A stretch of DNA of 64,000 nucleotides from Marinobacter maroccanus (GTDB taxonomy: Bacteria; Pseudomonadota; Gammaproteobacteria; Pseudomonadales; Oleiphilaceae). This document shows positions 50,533 to 59,380 of the stretch, in pieces. The stretch lies in assembly GCF_002933275.1 (NCBI RefSeq), contig NZ_PSSX01000018.1, forward strand, positions 1 to 64,000. The letters are read 5' to 3'. How positions within the stretch are numbered: the first letter of the stretch is position 1; every line of letters starts with the position of its first letter. A model generated the notes under the pieces. The model made no database searches and was not told the DNA's origin. It saw only the letters and a list, made by a program, of their open reading frames with translations. The translations under genes were made by a program, and so were the position numbers.

Positions 50533-51783
50533 GTGGCAACATCACCTGACGTAAGGCCGGATAACGAGGCCTTCTCCATGCCTGGGTCGTCTTTGCTTCG
50601 TGTTTTTGACGAAGCGCCCTATCTGTGTCGCTGTTCCGACAATAAGACCGCGGCTTACGTTAAACCCAGGGCAAATGCGGTGAATTGGCCTTACATGCAG
50701 GTCAATCGCAAGAACGTGGTCTCTTGGCTGGTTTTCGATTTAGACCATAACAATCCGATGATTTGGGAAGACGCAGCGTTACCGCCTCCTAACCTCATCG
50801 TTCGTAACCCGGAAACCAGCAGTGCTCACCTTTTTTATGCAATCACACCGGTTCTTACGGGCCCTGAAGCCCGACAGCAACCGATTGATTTCCTGAAAGC
50901 TGTTTATCGCTCAATGGCGCTGAAATTAAAGGCGGATCTTGCTTACAGCGGACCTGTGGCAAAGACACCGGGCCATCCCTGGTGGCAGACCACGGAGCTT
51001 CATAATTCTGAATACTCTCTTGGTGAATTGCAGCCGGCGAGCGACCTTGAGTACATACCTCCATGGCGAGGCGTTCCAGATCTGGAGACCGTCAGCCACT
51101 CCAGACACTGTACGTTGTTCGAGCAGGTTCGATTCTTTGCCTATGCGATCGTGCGGCAGGAACGTGAACAGGGCTCTGAAAGCTCCTTTATAAAGAGGGT
51201 GGAGCAGTACGCACGGAGTAAGAACCGATTTTCCGGACGTCACTACAAATCCGGCAAGCTTCGCCAGAGCCAGGTTCGTGCGACGGTAAAATCGATTACT
51301 CGCTGGACCTGGTCAAAGTATTACGGCGCCGCCGATTGTGCTCGTGGCACCATGCTGTTAGATCGCTCAATACCGCTGCCTGAGAAGCAGCGTTTGGCAG
51401 CCAGGTACACGCACAAGGAGCGCGTTAAGAAGACCGAAGAGAGGATTCGGACAGCCGTTACCAATCTTGAAGCTGAGGGGATTGCACTGACACAGAAGGC
51501 AGTTGCTGAAGCTTCAGGACTTTCCCGCCAAACCGTTGCAAAACACAAACATTTACTCGCGCCGGCCGGCCGCAATGTTGTCGATTTTCTTGTCGAAAAG
51601 CGGCGTCTAAACGCTGGCAAATCCCATGTTAAAAATGCTGTCTATCAGATAACTGCTTCGCTTTTGGTTCCTTTGTTGTTTGATCGTGGTCGCTCTCTAG
51701 TGCCGGCGCGGACGATTAGAATGTTGTCCGATTCAGGCAGTGTGTCTGAGAATTGTGAGAGTGTGAGGCTGGATACCAGCTAA
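50533..51783 (+). CDS. repA: Plasmid replication initiation protein (RepA, Replicase/primase C-terminal type)
   Basis: 416 aa, starting at GTG behind AAAGGGGAA; ATG at 50578 is the alternative. Replicase-family signs: WLVFDLDHNNPMIWEDAALPPPNLIVRNPETSSAHLFYAI, then PWWQTTELH and a PriCT-like helical segment around residue 200-270. A C-terminal helix-turn-helix (LTQKAVAEASGLSRQTVAKHKHLL, about 315-340) may bind the origin. It defines the window as part of a plasmid replicon. Confidence 0.88.
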   Translation: MATSPDVRPDNEAFSMPGSSLLRVFDEAPYLCRCSDNKTAAYVKPRANAVNWPYMQVNRKNVVSWLVFDLDHNNPMIWEDAALPPPNLIVRNPETSSAHLFYAITPVLTGPEARQQPIDFLKAVYRSMALKLKADLAYSGPVAKTPGHPWWQTTELHNSEYSLGELQPASDLEYIPPWRGVPDLETVSHSRHCTLFEQVRFFAYAIVRQEREQGSESSFIKRVEQYARSKNRFSGRHYKSGKLRQSQVRATVKSITRWTWSKYYGAADCARGTMLLDRSIPLPEKQRLAARYTHKERVKKTEERIRTAVTNLEAEGIALTQKAVAEASGLSRQTVAKHKHLLAPAGRNVVDFLVEKRRLNAGKSHVKNAVYQITASLLVPLLFDRGRSLVPARTIRMLSDSGSVSENCESVRLDTS

Positions 51784-51857
51784 GTCGTGTCTTCGTATTT
51801 TCTTGGTTCTTTGCTGTTGGCTTTTAAAGGGTAGAGTGGATTTTAAAGAAATGACGG

Positions 51858-51891
51858 CGCCATTGTGGTATTCTATTTTTGCCAAATGGCG
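51858..51891. promoter_or_regulatory. Operator/promoter of the Xre-RES module
   Basis: Inverted repeat CGCCATT (51858-51864) and AATGGCG (51885-51891) brackets a TATTCT hexamer (51869-51874) that could be the -10. The GGGAGG ribosome site of the antitoxin follows directly. Confidence 0.5.
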
Positions 51892-51901
51892 GGAGGTTCA
51901 T

Positions 51902-52408
51902 ATGTCAGCGATTACTGAGAAAAAACAGAGCCCTAAAGGGCATTTTGGGCCTGGGAAGGCGAATGTTAGCGGTGTTTATGGGGGGCGTGGTGCTGTGAAA
52001 GCCCATCGCTCAACTATCACCGGAAAGTACGTATTTTCGGGCGTTCAGGGCGTAAAAAAAATCCGACGCGGGGGCAAGGCTAAGGAACTGGATGCCCTGA
52101 AGGCCCTTTACGACATCGACGACACTGTTTTGTGCACATTGTTGGATATTTCCCCGCGCACCTTGGTGCGCAGACGTGAAGATGGAACCGTGAACAAAGC
52201 AGAACTGGATCGAGTAGCGACTTTGCACCTGGTGATGCGTGACGCCGTGGAACTGTTCGAAGGTGATAGGGATAAGGCACGACGTTGGCTGAAGCGTCCG
52301 GTGCGAGCCCTTGAGCACCAGTGCCCAATAGATCTTCTGGATACCGAGGCTGGTATTCGTATGGTACGGGATCTGATTGGTCAGCTTGAGCACGGCGTGT
52401 ACGCATGA
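51902..52408 (+). CDS. Xre/MbcA/ParS-type antitoxin
   Basis: 168 aa from ATG at 51902 (GGGAGG upstream). A glycine-rich basic N-terminus, an Xre-like helix-turn-helix (LKALYDIDDTVLCTLLDISPRTLVRRREDG) and the MbcA/ParS toxin-binding C-terminal domain (ELFEGDRDKARRWLKRPVRAL, then PIDLLDTEAGIRMVRDLIGQLEHGVYA). It ends four bases inside the RES toxin gene. Confidence 0.92.
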   Translation: MSAITEKKQSPKGHFGPGKANVSGVYGGRGAVKAHRSTITGKYVFSGVQGVKKIRRGGKAKELDALKALYDIDDTVLCTLLDISPRTLVRRREDGTVNKAELDRVATLHLVMRDAVELFEGDRDKARRWLKRPVRALEHQCPIDLLDTEAGIRMVRDLIGQLEHGVYA

Positions 52409-52872
52409 AGGCGTACCGTATTACAAAACGAAAACACAAGGATACCGCGTTTTCCGGGTTTGGTGCGCGCCAATATGGGGGGCGTTGGAATCTGCCCAAT
52501 CACTCTGCGGTATATCTGTCGGAGAGCATTGCCCTTGCTCAACTAGAAGTCCTGGTTAACCTGGGTGAAGAGGATAGTCTTCAGAATTATCTATTGTTTC
52601 AAATTGAAGTCCCAGACAGCCAACTTATGGTCCTGGCCGATGACGCTTACCCAAAAGATTGGAACGCGACAAGAGTCTCAGCAGATACTCAAGAGATCGG
52701 AACTGATTTTCTTATCAGCGGTGAAGCGCTTGCATTGGCGGTTCGTTCGTGTGTTGTGCCACAAGAATATAATCTCGTTCTTAATCCAGAACACCCTGGC
52801 GCCGAAGCGGTTATCGAAGAGGCAGTTGAGGTAACATTCCAATTTGATGATCGACTGCGCTCTGATTCCTGA
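52405..52872 (+). CDS. RES-domain toxin
   Basis: 155 aa RES family protein. The conserved R27 (YGGRWN), Y37 (VYLSES), E48 (LAQLEVL) and S115 (AVRSCVVPQEYNLVLNP) match the residues known to be needed in RES toxins, which degrade NAD+ or ADP-ribosylate a target. Forms an addiction module with the Xre antitoxin and would stabilise the plasmid. Confidence 0.92.
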   Translation: MKAYRITKRKHKDTAFSGFGARQYGGRWNLPNHSAVYLSESIALAQLEVLVNLGEEDSLQNYLLFQIEVPDSQLMVLADDAYPKDWNATRVSADTQEIGTDFLISGEALALAVRSCVVPQEYNLVLNPEHPGAEAVIEEAVEVTFQFDDRLRSDS

Positions 52873-53123
52873 AGAGTTGACTGCGTATCACCTAAAGAAC
52901 ATAAGGGAACGTTCGAGTCAGGCCTTTTCTTCAAAGATTTCGAGCCATCGCATGCAGTATGATTAGAGCGCAAATTGCATAGGCTGAATGAATACATGGT
53001 AGTAGAGTTCAGTACCCGGCTAAGTCATTGTTTTGTTGATTTATGTGCAATGTGATCGATGGTTCAAAGTCAGTAATATACGGTCAAATTTCTGTGATGG
53101 TAAAGCGCGTTGTCCAATCGCTG

Positions 53124-54014
53124 TTATGCCCTAAGGTGCTATGAGTAACTATTACGTCTACGTGTACATTGATCCCAGGAATTTCGAGGAGTTTTACTAT
53201 GGGAAAGGTAAAGGCTCCCGGAAACATGCTCACCTCAATGACGACTCAGATAGCGAAAAATCCCGGCGGATAAAGGCCATCAAGAAAGAAGGATTGGAGC
53301 CAATCATAAGGGTTATTGCTCGCAATCTATCTGAACACGATGCGCTGCTTGTTGAGAAGACCTTACTCTGGAAGTTGGGTAAGCAGCTTACGAATATTTC
53401 CTCTGGCCATTATGCAGACAATTTTCGTCCCCACGACTCTCTGCACAAATATCTTTCGGGGTTCGATTTTCAAAATGGGCTGTATTACTACAACGTAGGG
53501 GAAGGCGTGCATCGCAACTGGGATGACTACGTAACCCATGGGTTTATCTCCGCAGGCCAGGCACCAAGATTCCGGGATGCAATGCTAGGCTTGCAGACAG
53601 GGGATTTTGTCGCAGCATACCTTAAGCGTCACGGTTTTGTAGGGGTTGGCCAGATTACTCAAAGCGCTCGGCCGGCGCGTGACGTTCTGGTAGGTGGTGT
53701 CCCACTTTTGCAGAAAGATCTGGTATGCCCGAATATTGCAGAAAACTCGAACGATCTCGAGAAGTCGGAGTATGTCGCACTCGTAGACTGGATCCGGACT
53801 GTTCCGCGAAACGAGGCAAAATGGAAATCAAAGAGTGGGTTGTTTACCTCGCAGCTCATTCGAGCTTCGTTAGATGGCCAGCCAGAAACTGTAAAGTTTT
53901 TGGAACAGGAGTTTGCCGTTGATTTCACGGAACTTTTGTCATGACAATCGATTGCGCAATGCTAACTAACTTTCCGCCGCCTCGCGGCTTCAAACACAGC
54001 CCGTGTGCCGGGCG
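53124..54014 (+). mobile_element. Integron gene cassette 1 (GIY-YIG/EVE-like protein plus attC)
   Basis: Starts after the G of a GTTATGC core (53123-53129) and ends at the G of the next GTTATGC (54014-54020). It holds a single gene starting 17 bases in, and an attC-like element behind it, the standard build of an integron cassette. The 250 bases upstream (52873-53122) show no gene, no integrase and no clear attI. Confidence 0.65.
53141..53944 (+). CDS. GIY-YIG nuclease-like protein fused to an EVE/PUA-like domain
   Basis: 267 aa. N-terminal GIY-YIG module (YVYVYIDP, YYGKGKGSR at 19-27, and E72 in VEKTLLWKLG). From about residue 118 a second domain (NVGEGVHRNWDDYVTHGFISAG, LQTGDFVAAYLK and GFVGVGQI) has the pattern of EVE/PUA-like modified-base readers. 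The fusion suggests a modification-dependent restriction enzyme; the alternative is DNA repair. It is the only gene of an integron cassette. Confidence 0.7.
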   Translation: MSNYYVYVYIDPRNFEEFYYGKGKGSRKHAHLNDDSDSEKSRRIKAIKKEGLEPIIRVIARNLSEHDALLVEKTLLWKLGKQLTNISSGHYADNFRPHDSLHKYLSGFDFQNGLYYYNVGEGVHRNWDDYVTHGFISAGQAPRFRDAMLGLQTGDFVAAYLKRHGFVGVGQITQSARPARDVLVGGVPLLQKDLVCPNIAENSNDLEKSEYVALVDWIRTVPRNEAKWKSKSGLFTSQLIRASLDGQPETVKFLEQEFAVDFTELLS

Positions 54015-54020
54015 TTATGC
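53960..54020 (+). repeat. attC: attC site 1
   Basis: R''-like TGCTAAC at 53960-53966 and core GTTATGC at 54014-54020, 61 bases in all. Inner stems GCCGC-CTC-GCGGC and CACA-N5-TGTG give the folded imperfect hairpin expected for attC; CCGGGCGTTATGC has the usual attC ending. The left core is not an exact complement of the right. Confidence 0.65.
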
Positions 54021-54643
54021 GCTAGGAACAAGTTGAGAGTATGGCATCAGGGGTATCGAATAAATTAACAGGGCAGGTCGGGGAGCATCTGGTGTCGGCA
54101 GTACTGGGTACTCTGGGTTACTACGCTTCCCCTTACTCTGGAAACGTACCGGGATTTGATGTCACGGCTGTGCACTCCGAATCCCTCAAATCGTTTCCTG
54201 TTCAGGTGAAAGCTAGTACCAAGGGTGCATTAGTCCAGTCCTCAATCGATAAATGGTGTAACCACAGTATCGATGAAGATAACCGTCAAACAATGGGTAT
54301 ATTGAAACCGCTTAAGCACCCGAGCTTGGTTTGGGTTTTGGTGCGGTTGAGCAACTCGGGAACAAGCGGAGCAAGATTTTTTATCTGTACAGAGCGAGAT
54401 ATCCAGAAGAAGATCGTTGCGAGGTACTCGGCTTTTATGGAGAAGCACGACCATCGCCGTCCTGGAGGTGGCTCATCACCGCAGGCAATTCTCAACATTA
54501 AGGACGTTGTTGAGTTTGAGGATAACTGGAAAATTCTTCCGGATTATCAGGCTGCCGATGGCCCCGCATAACCACTGCAGGCACGGCGATGCCAATTACA
54601 CTGCGCCTTCGGCTCCATTCCATATGCGCTTATGCAGCAAGCG
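54015..54643 (+). mobile_element. Integron gene cassette 2 (PD-(D/E)XK-like protein plus attC)
   Basis: From the TT of GTTATGC (54015) to the G of GTTATCC (54643). It contains one gene. Its own inverse core GCATAAC (54566-54572) is the exact complement of the core at the cassette start, which is the rule for cassettes derived from a circle. Confidence 0.7.
54041..54571 (+). CDS. PD-(D/E)XK nuclease-like cassette protein
   Basis: 176 aa. The pattern GQVGEHLV (E15), GFDV (D40) and QVKAS (Q55-x-K57) is the PD-(D/E)XK nuclease core with Q in the last acidic position, as in several small restriction-like proteins. No other domain is seen. The stop codon lies inside the attC site, common in cassettes. 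Target unknown. Confidence 0.65.
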   Translation: MASGVSNKLTGQVGEHLVSAVLGTLGYYASPYSGNVPGFDVTAVHSESLKSFPVQVKASTKGALVQSSIDKWCNHSIDEDNRQTMGILKPLKHPSLVWVLVRLSNSGTSGARFFICTERDIQKKIVARYSAFMEKHDHRRPGGGSSPQAILNIKDVVEFEDNWKILPDYQAADGPA

Positions 54644-54649
54644 TTATCC
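54566..54649 (+). repeat. attC: attC site 2
   Basis: Inverse core GCATAAC (54566-54572), inner pairing CTGCA/TGCAG, a central GCCTTCGGC stem, and core GTTATCC (54643-54649). About 84 bases long, within the known range for attC. Confidence 0.7.
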
Positions 54650-55028
54650 CCAAATCTGAATGTTCGCTCTCGGCCGGACTGCACTCTAAAGATCAAATTT
54701 GCGCGTTGTTCCAAGTGCCCTGAATTAATTTATGGACTGCGCGTAAGACCAGTAGACGTGTCTCGGTGGTATCTACAGGAAACCTCACAGCCACTGGGCT
54801 ACAGGCCGACCCAAAACCTCCTGAACCTTTCGGTACACTGCATGTGCTTTAACATAATGTTTATTATGCGTAGTAACCTAATATATAGGAAGCTATGCAT
54901 AATCCGCCAATAGACTTCTTAACACTGTATAAAAAAACACATATGAGACGTTTCGTCACATGTATATAGTGAGGTGGAGTTTGTGATCAGAGCTCTTTAA
55001 CTTTAAACGAAAACATTGGGGCAGCGTG
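54650..55028 (+). promoter_or_regulatory. Upstream region of the Wadjet-like operon
   Basis: About 380 bases without a convincing gene. It starts with a copy of the dispersed repeat (CTGAATGTTCGCT at 54657). A perfect 16-base palindrome CATAAT-GTTT-ATTATG lies at 54853-54868 and a smaller GACG-TTT-CGTC at 54947-54957. TATAGT (54965-54970) could be a -10. The palindromes are operator candidates for the WYL regulator encoded at the end of the operon. Confidence 0.5.
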
Positions 55029-58000
55029 ATGGAGTTCGGACTAAGGAAAATCGTCCTTATTGACAGCTATGTTGAAGGCAGAGCCTCAGAGCTTGATGTT
55101 TCTGGTCACACCAACATCAGTGGTGCTAACGGCATTGGTAAAACCAGCTTCTTGAAACTGATTCCGATCTTTTACGGGGAGAGTCCCCGGCGCCTTACGG
55201 TTGAGAGCGCCAACGGGAATGAGAGTTTCAACTCTTTCTACCTGAAGCGGAACGGATCCTATCTGGTGTTTGAGTATCTGAGTCATGGGCAGCCCAAGAT
55301 GGCGGTATTCTGTAACCGGCGAAACGAGGCCAGGCACCGGCACGTCTTTATTGACTCCCCATACCGGGAAGACCTTTTCATAGATGTCGCAAATGAAGAG
55401 ATCTACCCTGCCCACACCTTGCTGTCTCGCCTGAATGCCGAAGGCATTGGTCACATGAGTGTGGATACGACGCAGCAGTATCGGCAAATCCTGCTCGATG
55501 GGACGGTATCAAAGGCGTATCACTTCAGTCTTTGCCCCAGGAATGGCCGGATGTCCAAGCTGACGCCCCTGTTTACCGGCATGTTCAAACGTTCGGTTCA
55601 GTTCGCGGATCTGTCCAAGGTTATTCAAGAGTATGCCATGGACAAGCTGGATGATGATGCCCGGCAGATTCTGGAGAATTTTTCAGTCCACCGTGATCAC
55701 CTGACTGCTACTCTCACCCAGTACGACGCTTATCAGGCACTGGAGAAGGCTCGCCCGGAAAGCGACCAACTAAGCATTTTGCTTGATGATTACACCCTCA
55801 CGAACACAAAACTATCCGCCGTGGTGGTGGCCTCCCGTGATCGTCAGACGGCGCTGGAGCTCCAGGTTCGCGCCTACGACGAAGAGAACCAGGAGATTGG
55901 CCAGAAAATATCTGATGAAGACAAGGCGCACTCCAAGGCCCTCGAGGAGCTTGATAAGCAGAAGAAAGCCCATGAAGAGCAACGCGGCCCCATAGCCACG
56001 CGAATCGACAACATCCAGCGCAGCAAGACCTCCTATGATGAACAGGAACTACCCAAATGGGAGCAAAAGCTGGCCGGTATCTGGGAACTGGTCGGCCGTC
56101 ATGAGAGTTACGCCAACCAACTGAAGATCCTCGCTGATAAGTCGGAAGAGATACGCCGACCTATTGAGGCGGAAATCAGTACTACCCGTGAGCGCGCCCA
56201 GCAGGAACTCGACCGACTGGAAGGCCGCTACAAGGAACTGACTGGTCAGCAGCAGAGCGAGCGCAAAGTCATTTCGGATCGCCAGAGCCGTGAAATCCGC
56301 GAACAGGCGAAGAAACAGCAGCAGTCAGCCAGCACCCTGCAGGGAAGTCTGTCTGACCTGACCAGCAAGATCAGTCGACTTGAGGAGCGCCGAGATAACC
56401 CACAGGCGTCAGAGGAACTGGTTCGTCAGTTCACGATTGCCGAGTCGGCCAGAGACAAGGCTCAGGAAGCATTCGACACGGCTCAGACCGACAACTTAAA
56501 TGCGAGTCAGCGATTCGAGACAGCGGACAATTATTACCGGGCAGCGGACCAACGGTTCACCGACGCCCGGGAGTGTTGCGAAAAGCTTGAAGAAGCACAT
56601 GCCAATGCCCTGAGTCTTGTCAACGGCAAAGAATCTTCGCTGATCTACTTCCTCAATGAAAACAAGCCCGGATGGCAGAACACCTTGGGCCGCGTTCTTG
56701 AGCCAGAAATTTTGCGCAATGAGAACCTGTCACCTTCTCTTGACCGGGACTACCCGGACAGTCAGGGCCTGTGTGGTGTGTCCATTGATTTTTCGAGGCT
56801 CCCTGAGCAGGAACTCACTCCGGCTGCCCTACGCTCCCAGATGGAAGAAGCTGCCGAGGATTTAGGCAAGGCCGAATCTGAGGAAGCGGCTGCCGAGAAG
56901 GCCCTGGCACGGGCCAATAACGATCGGAACGACGCCAAGGAACATCTGAGCAAAAAGAAAGCCGCCTTTCAACGTGCCCATACCGAACTCGAGAGCGCAA
57001 AGGACACGTTGTCGACTATCCGGCAGAAGAAAGCGCAATCCGAGCTGAATAATAAGGCCGAAACCGAGCGTGAGCTGAGCAAGCTTTTCGCTGAAAAGGG
57101 TCAGCTGGACAAGCGGATGGAGGCGCTTGAAAGTTCTCAGGATTCGGAAGCCGAACAACTGGAGGCCCGTCACGAAGAAGAGATTGAGGCTTTCGATACG
57201 GCTTATAAAGACGCCCTGGCGGCAATTGAGGCCAGTAAGACCCAGACCAGAGATACCCGGGATGCCGACGTTAAGCGCCTTCAGGAGCAATTGGATCAGG
57301 CCCTTGCTGGACATGACATCGACCCGGAAGAGATGGAAAGGCTAAGCCGTTCGGTAAAGCAACTGGCCGAAGAGATCGAAACGATACGCGCCAAAGAAAT
57401 CCACGTGAAAAGCTACAAGCGATTCATGGAGGAAGAATACGCGCTACTGTCGGGCCTGAAAGAAGATGTTTCCTCCCTGGACAAGAAGCTGAGTTTTCTC
57501 CGGGATGAGCGGGCCGAGGCGGTCAGCAACTGGAACGCACGGCGCAAGGAGCTTGAGGGGCGCATAGAGAAGAATAACAAGGCCAAGACCCAGGCCAACA
57601 CCGATATGACAACCCTGCAGGTTAGCATTCTGCAAACGGCCGAAGACCGGGAACTGCACGTTTCAGAGCACAATGAAAGTCTTGCTCTGTTTCGGGAAAT
57701 GGACGCCAACAGTCTAACCCATGAGTACCAGATGCTGCTCCAGCGGGAAAGCAGCAAAATCAACGAGCTCAAGAAGGTGGGTACCCGGTTCGCGACTATC
57801 TTTGAGCGGTTCACCGGGACGCCAAGCACCCAGTATTGGCAGGAGGCCGAGCTGGATTGGGACGGCACAGCGGCCCAGGTCATTATCCGGGCCCGGGCGA
57901 TTCTTGAATACTTTCGGGGCGGGAAGCATGACCTGGTGCGGGACACGCTGGCCTCTGGATTCAGTAATCTAGACCAGATCGATATCTACCGTCGCGCCAT

Positions 58001-58718
58001 GGAGGGCTTCGATAAACGCATCAAACGCTTCAACAAGGAGCTTTCGAGCAGCATAGAGCAAAACCTGAACTTCAAAGCGATTGAGCGGGTGGAGCCAACA
58101 GTTACCTTTGAGCTTGAGGAACTGGACTACTGGAAGGACATTAAATCTCTGGCCGATAGCGTTCGAACCTGGCGAGAAAACACTACCCTGAACAGCCTGC
58201 CGGATGAAGACCTGATTCTGAGTCTGCGGAACTACCTGGACACCTTTGAAGAGTCTCGGGCGAACGTGACCGTTAAAGAGCTTTGGCGATTGATCCGGTT
58301 CCGATTCTTCATCATCGAAAATGGCAAACCAAAGACCGGTTCTAGCTCGAAAGATCTTTCTGGAGATGAAGGCCTGTCTTCCAATGGGCTCTCGTACATC
58401 GTCATGATTGTGCTCTTCCTTGGCTTCGTCAACATGCTGCGCAAGGGCCAGCCTGTTCACCTTACTTGGTCCCTGGATGAGCTGAGTGCCTTCGACAATG
58501 ACAATAAACGGACTCTGCTGGCACTACTTGCTGAACACCACATCAGTCTGATAACCGCGTGTCCGGACATGGGCGATCGTCAGCTGGGTATGTTCAACCA
58601 GGTTTACCGGATGGAGCGTTGTGATGGTGGCAAACGCTTTGTCCGCTGGCGCATGCCCAAGCCCGGCACCACCGCAGCGAACAACCCGTTCAAAGATATC
58701 AGCCAGGGAGAAGTCTGA
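55029..58718 (+). CDS. SMC-like ATPase of a Wadjet/MksB-type complex (JetC-like)
   Basis: 1229 aa from ATG at 55029. Walker A GANGIGKTS (about 32-40) near the N-terminus, about 800 residues of coiled coil, and at the C-terminus the ABC signature LSGDEGLSSNGLSY and Walker B HLTWSLDELSAFD: the SMC/SbcC head layout. Together with two small partner proteins and a Toprim protein it makes a four-part loop-extruding complex of the Wadjet/MksBEFG kind, which destroys plasmid DNA. The first gene of the operon; Wadjet operons usually place the ATPase third. Stop overlaps the next start by one base. Confidence 0.85.
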   Translation: MEFGLRKIVLIDSYVEGRASELDVSGHTNISGANGIGKTSFLKLIPIFYGESPRRLTVESANGNESFNSFYLKRNGSYLVFEYLSHGQPKMAVFCNRRNEARHRHVFIDSPYREDLFIDVANEEIYPAHTLLSRLNAEGIGHMSVDTTQQYRQILLDGTVSKAYHFSLCPRNGRMSKLTPLFTGMFKRSVQFADLSKVIQEYAMDKLDDDARQILENFSVHRDHLTATLTQYDAYQALEKARPESDQLSILLDDYTLTNTKLSAVVVASRDRQTALELQVRAYDEENQEIGQKISDEDKAHSKALEELDKQKKAHEEQRGPIATRIDNIQRSKTSYDEQELPKWEQKLAGIWELVGRHESYANQLKILADKSEEIRRPIEAEISTTRERAQQELDRLEGRYKELTGQQQSERKVISDRQSREIREQAKKQQQSASTLQGSLSDLTSKISRLEERRDNPQASEELVRQFTIAESARDKAQEAFDTAQTDNLNASQRFETADNYYRAADQRFTDARECCEKLEEAHANALSLVNGKESSLIYFLNENKPGWQNTLGRVLEPEILRNENLSPSLDRDYPDSQGLCGVSIDFSRLPEQELTPAALRSQMEEAAEDLGKAESEEAAAEKALARANNDRNDAKEHLSKKKAAFQRAHTELESAKDTLSTIRQKKAQSELNNKAETERELSKLFAEKGQLDKRMEALESSQDSEAEQLEARHEEEIEAFDTAYKDALAAIEASKTQTRDTRDADVKRLQEQLDQALAGHDIDPEEMERLSRSVKQLAEEIETIRAKEIHVKSYKRFMEEEYALLSGLKEDVSSLDKKLSFLRDERAEAVSNWNARRKELEGRIEKNNKAKTQANTDMTTLQVSILQTAEDRELHVSEHNESLALFREMDANSLTHEYQMLLQRESSKINELKKVGTRFATIFERFTGTPSTQYWQEAELDWDGTAAQVIIRARAILEYFRGGKHDLVRDTLASGFSNLDQIDIYRRAMEGFDKRIKRFNKELSSSIEQNLNFKAIERVEPTVTFELEELDYWKDIKSLADSVRTWRENTTLNSLPDEDLILSLRNYLDTFEESRANVTVKELWRLIRFRFFIIENGKPKTGSSSKDLSGDEGLSSNGLSYIVMIVLFLGFVNMLRKGQPVHLTWSLDELSAFDNDNKRTLLALLAEHHISLITACPDMGDRQLGMFNQVYRMERCDGGKRFVRWRMPKPGTTAANNPFKDISQGEV

Positions 58719-59380
58719 TGGTCGATCAAGTCACCCCAGCCAACGAGAGCGTTGCCAACTCGGAAACCTATCGCACCCTGCTTACCCGCCTTCTGGCCGG
58801 GAACGTTGTCTGCCAGTGGTCAGCGCCTTCGCTGGCGAGGTTGATAGAGCGCGAGGACATTCAGAACCGGGTTAACCGATGGAGCAGCGAACTGGGAATG
58901 GAACTGGCTGAAACTAGCTCCGGAAACGGTCGGTATCTGGTATACCAAGGCTTCGACAACACCGTGAAAGCTGTGGCCCGCGAGACTTTCACCAAATTGA
59001 TGAAGAACCTGCGCTTCTACGTTCAGACGCTGGAAATGCTGATGAACGCGCTGCATCCGGAGTCCTCCCTGCTGCCAGGAGAAGAGCTACGCTTTCACGA
59101 TCTGCTCAGCCAGGTCAGCCAAAGCCCGAGTCTGCAAACCCAACTGAGCAACCTGCCCTCTTCCAGGAAGTACACGGCTTACAAGGAACAGCTGGAAGGC
59201 CTGTTCTCACAACTGATCAAAGAAGGTTTGCTGGTCGAGGCCAACGCCAAACACTCGATCTATCAGGTAACCTCCCGAATTGAACTGGTTCAGGACCTGA
59301 TCATTTTCATCCAGGATAACGAACACCTCCCTGAGCCGGAGGTGGACACTGCAAGTGGTCGGCAAGGGCAACTAGCATGA
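58718..59380 (+). CDS. MksE/JetB-like subunit
   Basis: 220 aa, mostly helical with a winged-helix-like pattern (LAGNVVCQWSAPSLARLIE, KYTAYKEQLEGLFSQLIKEGLLVE, then IYQVTSRIELVQDLIIFI). Size and position between the ATPase and the kleisin-like protein fit a KITE subunit of an Mks-type condensin. Assigned by context and fold pattern. Confidence 0.7.
   Translation: MVDQVTPANESVANSETYRTLLTRLLAGNVVCQWSAPSLARLIEREDIQNRVNRWSSELGMELAETSSGNGRYLVYQGFDNTVKAVARETFTKLMKNLRFYVQTLEMLMNALHPESSLLPGEELRFHDLLSQVSQSPSLQTQLSNLPSSRKYTAYKEQLEGLFSQLIKEGLLVEANAKHSIYQVTSRIELVQDLIIFIQDNEHLPEPEVDTASGRQGQLA

Noticed and set aside
50357-50554. 65-codon open frame before repA
   Set aside because: No good ribosome site, no family features, overlaps the repA start; treated as leader region.
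54644-54652. TTATCCCCA as a DnaA box
   Set aside because: One mismatch to the consensus and it forms part of the attC core; no second box nearby.
54632-54913. 93-codon open frame between cassette 2 and the Wadjet-like operon
   Set aside because: Starts inside attC site 2, odd composition and no motif; the region is better read as regulatory.
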